Shown here: in pieces, positions 52,148 to 59,960 of the stretch
Layout of the letters: every line of letters starts with the position of its first letter
How positions within the stretch are numbered: the stretch's first letter is position 1
The notes under the pieces: generated by a model
The model's database searches: none
Seen by the model: the letters and a program-made list of their open reading frames with translations, nothing else
What the model was told of the DNA's origin: nothing
NCBI RefSeq assembly: GCF_018861295.1
Contig: NZ_JAHLDM010000002.1
Location: 248,001 to 312,000 of the forward strand
Length of the DNA stretch: 64,000 nucleotides
Source of the DNA: Clostridium_AD estertheticum_D
Lineage (GTDB): Bacteria > Bacillota > Clostridia > Clostridiales > Clostridiaceae
Direction of reading: 5' to 3'
Position numbers and translations under genes: made by a program

Positions 52148-53983
52148 CTATTTTTTCTTCAGTTTATACACCAACGCTAATATCTCTGCTACTGCTTGAT
52201 ACATATCAGCTGGTATTTCTGAGCCTATCTCTAATTCTTTGTATATTAACCTTGCTAAAGGTTTATTTTCAATAATTGGGATATCATTTTCACTTGCAAT
52301 TTCTTTTATCTTTATTGCCACATTATCTGCGCCAATAGCCACAACTATAGGTGCTCCATCCCCTCCTTGCTCATACTTAATTGCAATAGCTAAGTGGGTT
52401 GGATTTGTAATGACAACTGTTGCATCAGGTACGTCTTGCATCATTCTACCAGACGCCATTTCTCTTTGTTTCTGCCTGATTTTTGATTTAATCAAAGGAT
52501 CTCCTTCTTGTTGCTTATATTCTTCCTTGATTTCCTGCATACTCATTTTTAGTTCTTTATTATGTTTATATTTCTGATAAGCGAAATCAATTACAGATAT
52601 TATAAGCATAACTATTGCTATTTTAAAAAATATATCTATAACTAGACTTCCAAAGGCCGCCAAAATAGCCTCTATTTTCAAACTCCCATAATTCATTATT
52701 TGCATATAGTTGTCTTTTACAAATTTATAAGCTATAACTGATATAAGAGTAACTATAGTTAAATTTTTAATCAAATCCACCACTGATCTCATGGAAAATA
52801 TTTTCTTAAACCCACTTATAGGATTTAGTTTTTTAAGATCTGGTTTAAGTGGTTCACTTGTAAATATAAATCCAGATTGCATAAGGCTTGCAACTATTCC
52901 CATTATCATAATAGGGACAACAATCGGCAAAATTAAAATACCAAATTTCAAAACCGATACCAAAAGTACAGTTTTAAAAGTATACTCAGTAAGTGTAAAT
53001 GTTAAATAATTGTTTAAGAAAAGAATTACTATACCTTTTAAATTGTCTAGAGTATATGCCCCAAGCGTAATCATCAGAATTGTTACTGTGAGTAGTGTTG
53101 TGGTAGAAGATAATTCCTTACTTTTAGCAACTTGACCCTTTTTCTTTGAGTCACTTTTCTTCTTAGGTGTAGCATCTTCAGTTTTTTCACCACTATCAGA
53201 TGAGACAAAAACAAGTAGTGGTATTACTTTATAAAGCCCCTTGATTATATCTGGAATAGTGTAAAAAGAATTCACTATTAAAGATATAGCAGCAGGAAGC
53301 ACTAATGAAAAACAAGCAAGTCCTATTACTATTTTTATTGGCATACCTAAAATCATAACATTTAATTGTGGTACTGTTCTTGAAACAAGACCAATACTTA
53401 AATCTGTTATAATAATTATTAAAATAATCGGTATTGCTATTTTTAATCCAAGTGTGAAAAACTCTATGAAAACTTTCAGCATCATCATAGCAGTTTGTTG
53501 CGATAATATAAATTTCCCAATTTCAACATTGTTGAATGAATCAATAATTGCTCTAATTAACATATGGTGGCCATCCACCACAAAAAACATTACCATACTT
53601 ACCCAGTAAAGCAAATTTCCAAGTACAGTAACATTCTCGTTAGATATCGGATCAAACATACTCATCATAGAAAATCCGATTTGAAAATCCATAAGTTGCC
53701 CAGCCATTTGCGCAGAGTAAAAACAAAACTTTGTTAAGTACCCAAGCATTAAACCAGTAACAACCTCTGCTAGTGAAAATATTATGAGCGTTCCATTATT
53801 AGTAATTAAATTTACATTTTGATAATTAATACCTGGCATAATTATAAAAGTGAAAACAGCACAAAATCCGACCTTAAGCAAAGCAGGGGCAGATTTAGGG
53901 AAGAAAATTGGTATACTCATAAAGAATGCTGATATTCTAAGGAGTACCATGATAAAGCCTAAATAGTAAGCCATATTAGTCAA
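52148..53983 (-). CDS. fliR-flhB: Fused flagellar export proteins FliR-FlhB
   Basis: A 611-residue natural fusion. Residues 1-260 are FliR (six membrane helices, QMAGQLMDFQIGFSM, VPQLNVMILGMPIKI), and FlhB starts at about 262 with DSGEKTEDATPKKKSDSKKKGQVAKS. FlhB's autocleavage motif NPTH is at 527-530, with the switch domain after it. No stop or ribosome site separates the halves. Such fusions are known in clostridia and support the taxonomic call. The start is TTG after TAGGTGG. It completes the export gate with FliP, FliQ and FlhA. Confidence 0.95.
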   Translation of the reverse strand: MTNMAYYLGFIMVLLRISAFFMSIPIFFPKSAPALLKVGFCAVFTFIIMPGINYQNVNLITNNGTLIIFSLAEVVTGLMLGYLTKFCFYSAQMAGQLMDFQIGFSMMSMFDPISNENVTVLGNLLYWVSMVMFFVVDGHHMLIRAIIDSFNNVEIGKFILSQQTAMMMLKVFIEFFTLGLKIAIPIILIIIITDLSIGLVSRTVPQLNVMILGMPIKIVIGLACFSLVLPAAISLIVNSFYTIPDIIKGLYKVIPLLVFVSSDSGEKTEDATPKKKSDSKKKGQVAKSKELSSTTTLLTVTILMITLGAYTLDNLKGIVILFLNNYLTFTLTEYTFKTVLLVSVLKFGILILPIVVPIMIMGIVASLMQSGFIFTSEPLKPDLKKLNPISGFKKIFSMRSVVDLIKNLTIVTLISVIAYKFVKDNYMQIMNYGSLKIEAILAAFGSLVIDIFFKIAIVMLIISVIDFAYQKYKHNKELKMSMQEIKEEYKQQEGDPLIKSKIRQKQREMASGRMMQDVPDATVVITNPTHLAIAIKYEQGGDGAPIVVAIGADNVAIKIKEIASENDIPIIENKPLARLIYKELEIGSEIPADMYQAVAEILALVYKLKKK

Positions 53984-53994
53984 AACAATTCCAC

Positions 53995-54264
53995 CTAACC
54001 TCCCATATTAGCTATAAGTGCAAAAATCCTAGTAGTAAAATCAAGCATTATATGAAGCATCCAACTACCCATTAATAAGCCAATTAGTGCTACTGCAACG
54101 AGTTTTGGCACAAAAGTCAATGTTTGCTCTTGAATTTGAGTAGTAGCTTGGAATATACTTATTATTAGCCCTACTACAGTAGCTACAACTAAAATTGGAG
54201 CAGATACCATTATCGCAGTATAGATAGCATCTTTTATTACGGATAATACAATATTCTCTGTCAT
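53995..54264 (-). CDS. fliQ: Flagellar export protein FliQ
   Basis: An 89-residue protein with two membrane helices (residues 15-38 and 52-75) and the FliQ signature VGLIISIFQATTQIQEQTLTFVPKLVAV. It is part of the FliPQR export gate. GAGGTG precedes ATG; it lies 11 nt from the fliR-flhB start and 10 nt from fliP. Confidence 0.96.
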   Translation of the reverse strand: MTENIVLSVIKDAIYTAIMVSAPILVVATVVGLIISIFQATTQIQEQTLTFVPKLVAVALIGLLMGSWMLHIMLDFTTRIFALIANMGG

Positions 54265-54274
54265 TTAATTCACC

Positions 54275-55099
54275 TCAACTAAAACTCATAATCAACGCTT
54301 TTGCAAGCAAATTCCATCCATCAACCATAACAAATAACAATAATTTAAATGGGAGAGAAATCATAACTGGTGGTAACATCATCATACCCATAGCCATAAG
54401 TATACTACCTGTTACTATATCTATTATAATAAACGGTATAAACAGTAAAAATCCCATTTCAAAAGCTCGCCTTAATTCACTTATTATAAATGATGGCACA
54501 ACAGCATATAATGGTACTTTGTCATATGTAACTACAGGTTTTCCATTTTTAAGTATTTCTTTTCCATTACCATCAACTTGATTTTTAACTGTATCTTGTA
54601 ATTTACCTACATCTAAGAAAAGTTTTAAATCCTTTGCTCTTGTCTGTTTTAACATAAAGTCCCTCATGGGTTTCGAACCTTTTTCAATTGCAACCTTTTG
54701 AGTTATTTTACTGTTTAAATAAGGAGTTAAAGCCTCACTATTGATTTTTGTAAATGTGGGAGCCATAGTAAAAAATGTTAAAAATAGAGCAAGTCCAATT
54801 ATAACCTCTTTCGGTACTGCATTTTGAATACCTATAGCACTTTTGAATAATGATAAGACTATAATTATTCTTACAAAACTTGTAGACATTATAATAATTG
54901 ATGGCAATAAGGTAAGTACTGTTAGAAGCACTAATAACTTAATATTATCAACATACTCCTTTGGTGTACTTGCATTATCAACTGAAATATTAATTTTAGG
55001 TATTGGTATTGTAGTTGCATGTACAATGCTTATCGTAGCTATACATGTTATAGCAAGAGCCAGAGCAAAAACAAACAAATTTTTATTTTTTATTTTCAT
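54275..55099 (-). CDS. fliP: Flagellar export protein FliP
   Basis: A 274-residue membrane protein with a cleavable signal-like N-terminus (KNLFVFALALAITCIATISIVHA), then helices with TVLTLLPSIIIMSTSFVRIIIVLSLFKSAIGIQNAVPKEVIIGLALFLTFFTMAPTF, and the C-terminal AFEMGFLLFIPFIIIDIVTGSILMAMGMMMLPPVMISLPFKLLLFV signature. Five FliP subunits form the core of the export gate. It overlaps fliO by 17 nt, and GAGGAAG precedes ATG. Confidence 0.97.
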   Translation of the reverse strand: MKIKNKNLFVFALALAITCIATISIVHATTIPIPKINISVDNASTPKEYVDNIKLLVLLTVLTLLPSIIIMSTSFVRIIIVLSLFKSAIGIQNAVPKEVIIGLALFLTFFTMAPTFTKINSEALTPYLNSKITQKVAIEKGSKPMRDFMLKQTRAKDLKLFLDVGKLQDTVKNQVDGNGKEILKNGKPVVTYDKVPLYAVVPSFIISELRRAFEMGFLLFIPFIIIDIVTGSILMAMGMMMLPPVMISLPFKLLLFVMVDGWNLLAKALIMSFS

Positions 55100-55463
55100 A
55101 TCTAACTTCCTCTTTAGTTTGCTTTTTCAAAATATGTTTTTTGAATAAATCCTTCATATCTTCATATTGGGGTAGCTCTTTAATTTTTTCTATTTTTATA
55201 ATTTCTTCGCTAGGTAGTTCAAATAGAATTTTAATATCATTTAAACTTGATGATACAGCATAGGCTTTATCACCGATTTTTACAACTGCAATACTGTTTT
55301 CCTTAGATAAAGAAATTCTATCGAGTATCCTCATATACCTACCATCTTGCAATTTACGAAGTTTGGTTCCTCCATATTTTAATGATAAATATAACATAAA
55401 TAATATAAAAGGTAAAAATATTATAATTTTAAACATAAATATCCAAAATTCTTTATCTAACAT
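55083..55463 (-). CDS. fliO: Flagellar biosynthetic protein FliO/FliZ
   Basis: A 126-residue protein with an N-terminal membrane helix (FKIIIFLPFILFMLYLSLKYGG) and a short cytosolic domain with RISLSKENSIAVVKIGDKAYAVSSSLNDIKIL, the pattern of FliO. It helps assemble the FliP ring and lies directly upstream of fliP, with a 17-nt overlap. TAGGTG precedes ATG. Confidence 0.85.
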   Translation of the reverse strand: MLDKEFWIFMFKIIIFLPFILFMLYLSLKYGGTKLRKLQDGRYMRILDRISLSKENSIAVVKIGDKAYAVSSSLNDIKILFELPSEEIIKIEKIKELPQYEDMKDLFKKHILKKQTKEEVRYENKK

Positions 55464-55471
55464 AATATCAC

Positions 55472-55933
55472 CTACTGTACCAATAAATCATTAAAATATA
55501 TATGATCTACTTTGCCTTTTGTTAAAACTGGGTTTATTTTAGCTATTATCTCTTTCTTTATAAGATCAACACCAGCATCACTAAAATCAGTTGTTTTCTT
55601 AGATCTAAGAATTTTAATAACTAAATCCCTAATAACTGGCTTTTGTTCTTTTAGTTCTGTAGATAATTCCTCATTTTCCCCATACCCAACATAAACCAAT
55701 ACCTTTAGGTACCTTTTTGCATCACTATCTGTTAAATTCACTAAGCATTCATCTAATGAATAAGTCACCACTTTTGTCTCTACAGCCTTAGCCGTTGAAG
55801 TAGTAGAAGTCGTCGCTCCTTTTTTGCCAGCTAACATCATACCGCCAAAGGCTGCCCCCCCAACTACAATTAGTCCGAGTAATACTATAATAACTAATTT
55901 TAACGAATTTCCTTTTTTTGGTTTTTCACTCAT
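55472..55933 (-). CDS. fliL: Flagellar basal-body-associated protein FliL
   Basis: A 153-residue protein with one N-terminal membrane helix (LKLVIIVLLGLIVVGGAAFGGMMLAG), a Thr/Ser-rich linker and the FliL domain (SLDECLVNLTDSDAKRYLKVLVYVGYG ... PVIRDLVIKILRSKKTTDFSDAGVDLIKKEIIAKINPVL). FliL surrounds the stator and raises torque. It overlaps the motB end by 4 nt. Confidence 0.93.
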   Translation of the reverse strand: MSEKPKKGNSLKLVIIVLLGLIVVGGAAFGGMMLAGKKGATTSTTSTAKAVETKVVTYSLDECLVNLTDSDAKRYLKVLVYVGYGENEELSTELKEQKPVIRDLVIKILRSKKTTDFSDAGVDLIKKEIIAKINPVLTKGKVDHIYFNDLLVQ

Positions 55934-56664
55934 TTCGTAATGGCCTCCTTATCATTTGCAACAATTAATATATTTACTCTTCTATTTAAAGCTCTATTAG
56001 CATCACTACTATTTGCTACAATAGGTTGATATTCACCACAAGCTACAGATTTAAATCGGTTTGGACGCGCTTGACCCTTTGTCACCACAAAATACTCAAG
56101 TACTTGTAGCGCTCTATCTGAAGATAATTGCCAATTGTTTTTATATTTAGAATTATTAATTGGTTCATTATCCGTATGTCCCTCTATTACAATATCATTA
56201 GGAAATGTAGATATTAGTGCATTTATTGCATTTAATACTGACTTACTTTTATCTATAATTTCTGCATTACCACTCTCAAATATAATATTTTCACGAAGTT
56301 GAATTATAACTCCCCTATTGTCAGTTTTTATCTCAACTATTGACTCTAATTTTTTGTTTTTTATGAAACCTTGAACCTTTTTATAAATACTTTGTGTATC
56401 ACTACCTGTTGCTCCAGATTGTAATGGTAACCCAACTAATGGAACATCTCCATCTTTCACATTAAAATTCAAACTATTTTTTGTCGTTTCGCCCGTTAAT
56501 ACAGATTGAAAAGATGATGCAACTTGTTTAAACTTAGTTGCATCAACTGTTGAAAAAGAATATAATACTACGAAAAAAGTTAGAAGAAGTGTCATTGTAT
56601 CTGCAAAGGTAGACAACCAAGTATCTGTTCGTATCTCTGGTCTAATCTTCTTTTTTCTAGACAT
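55930..56664 (-). CDS. motB: Flagellar motor stator protein MotB
   Basis: A 244-residue stator subunit. The single membrane helix carries the ion-binding Asp in WLSTFADTMTLLLTFFVVLYSFS, and the C-terminal OmpA-like peptidoglycan-binding domain has IVIEGHTDNEPINNSKYKNNWQLSSDRALQVLEYF. The ATG at 56664 is chosen, with AGGTGA 6 nt upstream; a GTG two codons earlier is less likely. It overlaps motA by 8 nt. Whether protons or sodium drive it cannot be stated safely. Confidence 0.95.
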   Translation of the reverse strand: MSRKKKIRPEIRTDTWLSTFADTMTLLLTFFVVLYSFSTVDATKFKQVASSFQSVLTGETTKNSLNFNVKDGDVPLVGLPLQSGATGSDTQSIYKKVQGFIKNKKLESIVEIKTDNRGVIIQLRENIIFESGNAEIIDKSKSVLNAINALISTFPNDIVIEGHTDNEPINNSKYKNNWQLSSDRALQVLEYFVVTKGQARPNRFKSVACGEYQPIVANSSDANRALNRRVNILIVANDKEAITK

Positions 56665-57469
56665 TCCCACTCACCTCAACTACTTTCGCCTGTTCTTCAA
56701 TAAATTTAATTCTATCCCCAGGTGATAGATAAGTGGTTAATCTTTCCTTAACACTCCTTGGATTTACTCCAGATTGTATTGAAAGTATTCCCTCAAGCAT
56801 CATTTCTCGATTATTTACTTCAATACTAGATTTATAGGTTAAATTATGTGCCATAGGTATTAATACTAAATTTGCAAGTAATGCACCATAAAAGGTAGTT
56901 ATTAATGCTTTCCCCATACCAGAAGCTACTGCCGAGGCATCACTTAAACTTGATAGCATTTGAATAAGTCCTATAAGTGTACCAAGCATACCAAAAGCTG
57001 GCGCATAAGCTGCCCAAGCTTTTAACATATTAATCCCATCCTCGTGGCGCCTTTCCATTTCATCCGTTTCCAGCTCCATAACTTCTTTTATTGTTTCAGG
57101 GTCTAGACCATCAACAACCATTTGAAGCCCTTTTTTTAAAAATTTATCAGGCAATAGTGCTATGTCATCCTCAAGAGATAGAAGTCCACCTTGTCTTGCT
57201 TTTTTAGATAAACTTATAAAACAATCAATGATTTCTGTACTAGCTGATGTGTTTTCTTTAAATGATTGTCTTATAATTTTTTTAACTCTCTTCATTGCTG
57301 AAATAGGATAAGCTATAAGCAGTGCAGCAAATGATCCACCCACAGTAATTGCTATAGAAGCTGGGTCAAAAAATATTTTTAAGTTAGTTCCACCAGATGC
57401 CATCCCCCATACCGTTAACCCAAATCCTACCACTATTCCAATAGTGGTCAAAAAATCATGCTTCTTCAT
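56657..57469 (-). CDS. motA: Flagellar motor stator protein MotA
   Basis: A 270-residue protein with four membrane helices (residues 8-26, 32-52, 150-172 and 182-205) and a large cytoplasmic loop. It shows the family segments SIAITVGGSFAALLIAYP and the C-terminal APAFGMLGTLIGLIQMLSSLSD ... MGKALITTFYGALLANLVLIPMA. Five MotA around two MotB make the ion-driven stator. AGGAGG precedes ATG. It lies 11 nt after flbD. Confidence 0.96.
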   Translation of the reverse strand: MKKHDFLTTIGIVVGFGLTVWGMASGGTNLKIFFDPASIAITVGGSFAALLIAYPISAMKRVKKIIRQSFKENTSASTEIIDCFISLSKKARQGGLLSLEDDIALLPDKFLKKGLQMVVDGLDPETIKEVMELETDEMERRHEDGINMLKAWAAYAPAFGMLGTLIGLIQMLSSLSDASAVASGMGKALITTFYGALLANLVLIPMAHNLTYKSSIEVNNREMMLEGILSIQSGVNPRSVKERLTTYLSPGDRIKFIEEQAKVVEVSGNV

Positions 57470-57480
57470 GCAATTGCCTC

Positions 57481-57672
57481 CTAAAACTTGCCAGTAAATA
57501 TCCTATTCTTATACTTTATTACCTCTTCAATTACCTCATCTGTACTTTCAATCACAATATACTTTTTTCCATTTGTTAAGGTTATTAATGTTTCTGGCAT
57601 TATTTCAATCTTTTCTATAACCTCTGCATTTAAAACAAATTCTTTATTATTTAAGCCTGTAAGTTTTATCAT
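57481..57672 (-). CDS. flbD: Flagellar protein FlbD
   Basis: A 63-residue protein with the FlbD signature IKLTGLNNKEFVLNAEVIEKIEIMPETLITLTNGKKYIVIESTDEVIEEVI. FlbD-family proteins sit between the hook and motor genes in Firmicutes and spirochaetes; their function there is unclear and they are unrelated to the Caulobacter regulator of the same name. AGGAGGG precedes ATG, 27 nt after the hook protein gene. Confidence 0.92.
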   Translation of the reverse strand: MIKLTGLNNKEFVLNAEVIEKIEIMPETLITLTNGKKYIVIESTDEVIEEVIKYKNRIFTGKF

Positions 57673-57699
57673 GGGCCCTCCTATGATACTTTACTTATT

Positions 57700-58701
57700 C
57701 TATCTCTTTAGACCTATTATATCCTGTAGTATTTCATCTCCTGTGGTAATAGTCTTACCCATTGCCTGGAATGCTCTACTTGCAACAATCATATCTGTAA
57801 ACTGCTCAGCTAAATCAACATTTGACATTTCAAGCATTCCAGAAAGCATACTGCCGTAGGCTTTGCTGTTGTCATTAGTAGCATCAGCTGCTAATCCTGA
57901 TCTAACCACCGCTTGTCCCGAGTTAGAAGTACTTGTATATAAATTTTTACCAACCTTACTTAATCCTGCTGGATTATTAAAGGATGCCATAGCAATCTGT
58001 CCAATTACAGTTACACCATCACCCTCTAACGTAGCTTTAATAGTTCCATCCTTTTCTATTGAAAAAGATTTCACCTTTTTTGCATCATCACCTTCCCCTA
58101 TTGTGTCTGGTATTGATAATGCTATAAGACCCTCATCTGCTTTTGGTAGAGTTGTTTTATCATTTGCATTTACAAACTTTGTGGTAGTTTTACCATCAGT
58201 TCCGTTAGTTAAGCTACCACCTACAGAGTAACCCATAACCCTAAGCCCATCTGATGTTAATAAATGACCTGCATCATCTAGTGTTAAAGCTCCATCTCTT
58301 GTGTAAGAAATATCAAATCCACTAGGTTTAGTTGCATCAATTTTATGATCGGTATCCAATGATACACTCCCTCCAATAGCTCCAGTAGCAACTATTAAAT
58401 AACCTTCTCCATCCATAGCAACATCTAAATTTCTAGAAGTTGGCTGCATCATGCCTTGTCCTACCATAGTATCTATTCCTGCAATTTGCACTCCTAGTCC
58501 TATCTGCTTTCCATTAACTCCACCCGTATTTGTTGATGATGAAGATGCATCAGACATACTTTGACTTACCATATCTTGAAATCTAACTCTCGAGCTTTTA
58601 AAAGCTGTAGTTCCACAGTTAGCTATGTTATTTGCTATAATATCTAATTTAGTCTGATTTGCTTTCATTCCACTTATTCCTGCATATAATGATCTTAACA
58701 T
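57700..58701 (-). CDS. flgE: Flagellar hook protein FlgE
   Basis: A 333-residue hook protein. The N-terminal rod-type motif MLRSLYAGISGMKANQTKLDIIANNIANCGTTAFKSSRVRFQDM and the C-terminal SGMLEMSNVDLAEQFTDMIVASRAFQAMGKTITTGDEIL flank a short variable middle. The length is at the low end for FlgE but above the FlgG range, and its position after fliK-flgD supports the hook role. GGAGGT precedes ATG. Hook subunits polymerise under the FlgD cap to a length set by FliK. Confidence 0.93.
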   Translation of the reverse strand: MLRSLYAGISGMKANQTKLDIIANNIANCGTTAFKSSRVRFQDMVSQSMSDASSSSTNTGGVNGKQIGLGVQIAGIDTMVGQGMMQPTSRNLDVAMDGEGYLIVATGAIGGSVSLDTDHKIDATKPSGFDISYTRDGALTLDDAGHLLTSDGLRVMGYSVGGSLTNGTDGKTTTKFVNANDKTTLPKADEGLIALSIPDTIGEGDDAKKVKSFSIEKDGTIKATLEGDGVTVIGQIAMASFNNPAGLSKVGKNLYTSTSNSGQAVVRSGLAADATNDNSKAYGSMLSGMLEMSNVDLAEQFTDMIVASRAFQAMGKTITTGDEILQDIIGLKR

Positions 58702-58776
58702 AATATTACCTCCATTTTTTTAGTAATCACTTTGCTTCCGTCATTCCACAAAGTTAAGCTCCCTATAAGGTCCAGC

Positions 58777-59199
58777 TTATATCATAACTACACTATCTAT
58801 ATTTGTTATTACATTTCCTGTGCTTTGATTTTTATCCATTGCTGTAATTACAGTTCTATTTTTAATACTTGTAATCAAAGCCATATCTTTATATAGTATT
58901 AAGGATTGTTTAGAACCTTTACTATCTGCCATATTTATACCTTCATTAATCTTCTTCCTATCAGCATCATCTAAGTTTATATTTCTACTATCAAGCCTTT
59001 GTGCTGCATGAGACGATATTGTGAAACATTCTTCTTTTTTTATCTGTTTATCTAAAATGTTATTAAATGTACTTTTATCTTTACTTAAACTGCTATCATT
59101 TTTGTTAACTATAGTACTTTTATTTTGTAAAGCAACATTTGAATACCCAGTAAAGTCTGCTGTTGAATATAGTTTCCCATTTACTACTCTATAAGACAT
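58777..59199 (-). CDS. Flagellar operon protein (TIGR02530 family)
   Basis: A 140-residue protein matching the small flagellar operon family found between flgD and flgE in Firmicutes. Landmarks are a variable Ser/Lys-rich N-terminus and the conserved ISSHAAQRLDSRNINLDDADRKKINEGINMADSKGSKQSLILYKDMALITSIKNRTVITAMD. The ATG at 59199 follows AAGGTGAGG by 6 nt; a GTG at 59211 is inside that site. Its exact job is unknown, but the family may be a hook-assembly or export factor. Confidence 0.85.
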   Translation of the reverse strand: MSYRVVNGKLYSTADFTGYSNVALQNKSTIVNKNDSSLSKDKSTFNNILDKQIKKEECFTISSHAAQRLDSRNINLDDADRKKINEGINMADSKGSKQSLILYKDMALITSIKNRTVITAMDKNQSTGNVITNIDSVVMI

Positions 59200-59232
59200 A
59201 TTGAACCTCACCTTACTATCTTAATTACTTTT

Positions 59233-59919
59233 TTATCCTACTTTTGAAATGTCATCATAACTTATATCCTTAGTGACATCCTTACTATTCTCTTGATAAG
59301 AAATAGTTAAATTAATTCCTGTTGTAGTTTTAGCCACACTTTTAACAGTTCCTGTATAAGCTACTTTAGTATCACCTATCGCTCTTGTTGTAACTTGTTT
59401 ACCCATTAAATTTATAGCAGCTGAAAATGCTGTATTGTTATTTAAATAATCTGATGTAGCGTTTGATACATCTATAACATCCGATAAAGTGTCAGCAGGG
59501 AAATTTTTTGTAGTGCCATCTGTCAATTGCACCGCCATGTAAGTTTTACCTGCCTCCTTATAAACAGCTTGAACAGTCCCCCCGTATTGAACTCCTTTAT
59601 CATTATAACTATCAAAAGCTACCATCTTACCCACTAGTGAAGTTTGATTTGCAAAAGTCACATTGCTATTTAAATTTGACATTTGTTCTAGTGCCGCAAA
59701 TTGTGCCATTTGAGCTACAAATTCTGTACCATCTTTAGCAGCCGTCGGATCTTGGTTACTAAGTTCTGCCGAAAGTATTTTAAGGAAAGAATTTTGATCC
59801 ATTACTGCGCCTTTCTTTACAATTGCAGTTCCACGAGTTGTTGCCCTTGCTGAACTTGTTTGCGCTGTGCTTAAATTTTTTAGTGCTTCATTTGAAGTTG
59901 TTGTAACATCAGTTGCCAT
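59233..59919 (-). CDS. flgD: Flagellar hook-capping scaffold protein FlgD
   Basis: A 228-residue protein with the FlgD N-terminal signature DQNSFLKILSAELSNQDPTAAKDGTEFVAQMAQFAALEQMSNLNSNV (residues 40-86), followed by beta-rich Tudor/FlgD-Ig-like parts. FlgD caps the growing hook and is absent from the finished flagellum. GAGGTG precedes ATG. It lies between fliK and the TIGR02530 gene. Confidence 0.95.
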   Translation of the reverse strand: MATDVTTTSNEALKNLSTAQTSSARATTRGTAIVKKGAVMDQNSFLKILSAELSNQDPTAAKDGTEFVAQMAQFAALEQMSNLNSNVTFANQTSLVGKMVAFDSYNDKGVQYGGTVQAVYKEAGKTYMAVQLTDGTTKNFPADTLSDVIDVSNATSDYLNNNTAFSAAINLMGKQVTTRAIGDTKVAYTGTVKSVAKTTTGINLTISYQENSKDVTKDISYDDISKVG

Positions 59920-59960
59920 TTTATATCACCTCTTAAATATTGATTTTTATCTATGCATAA

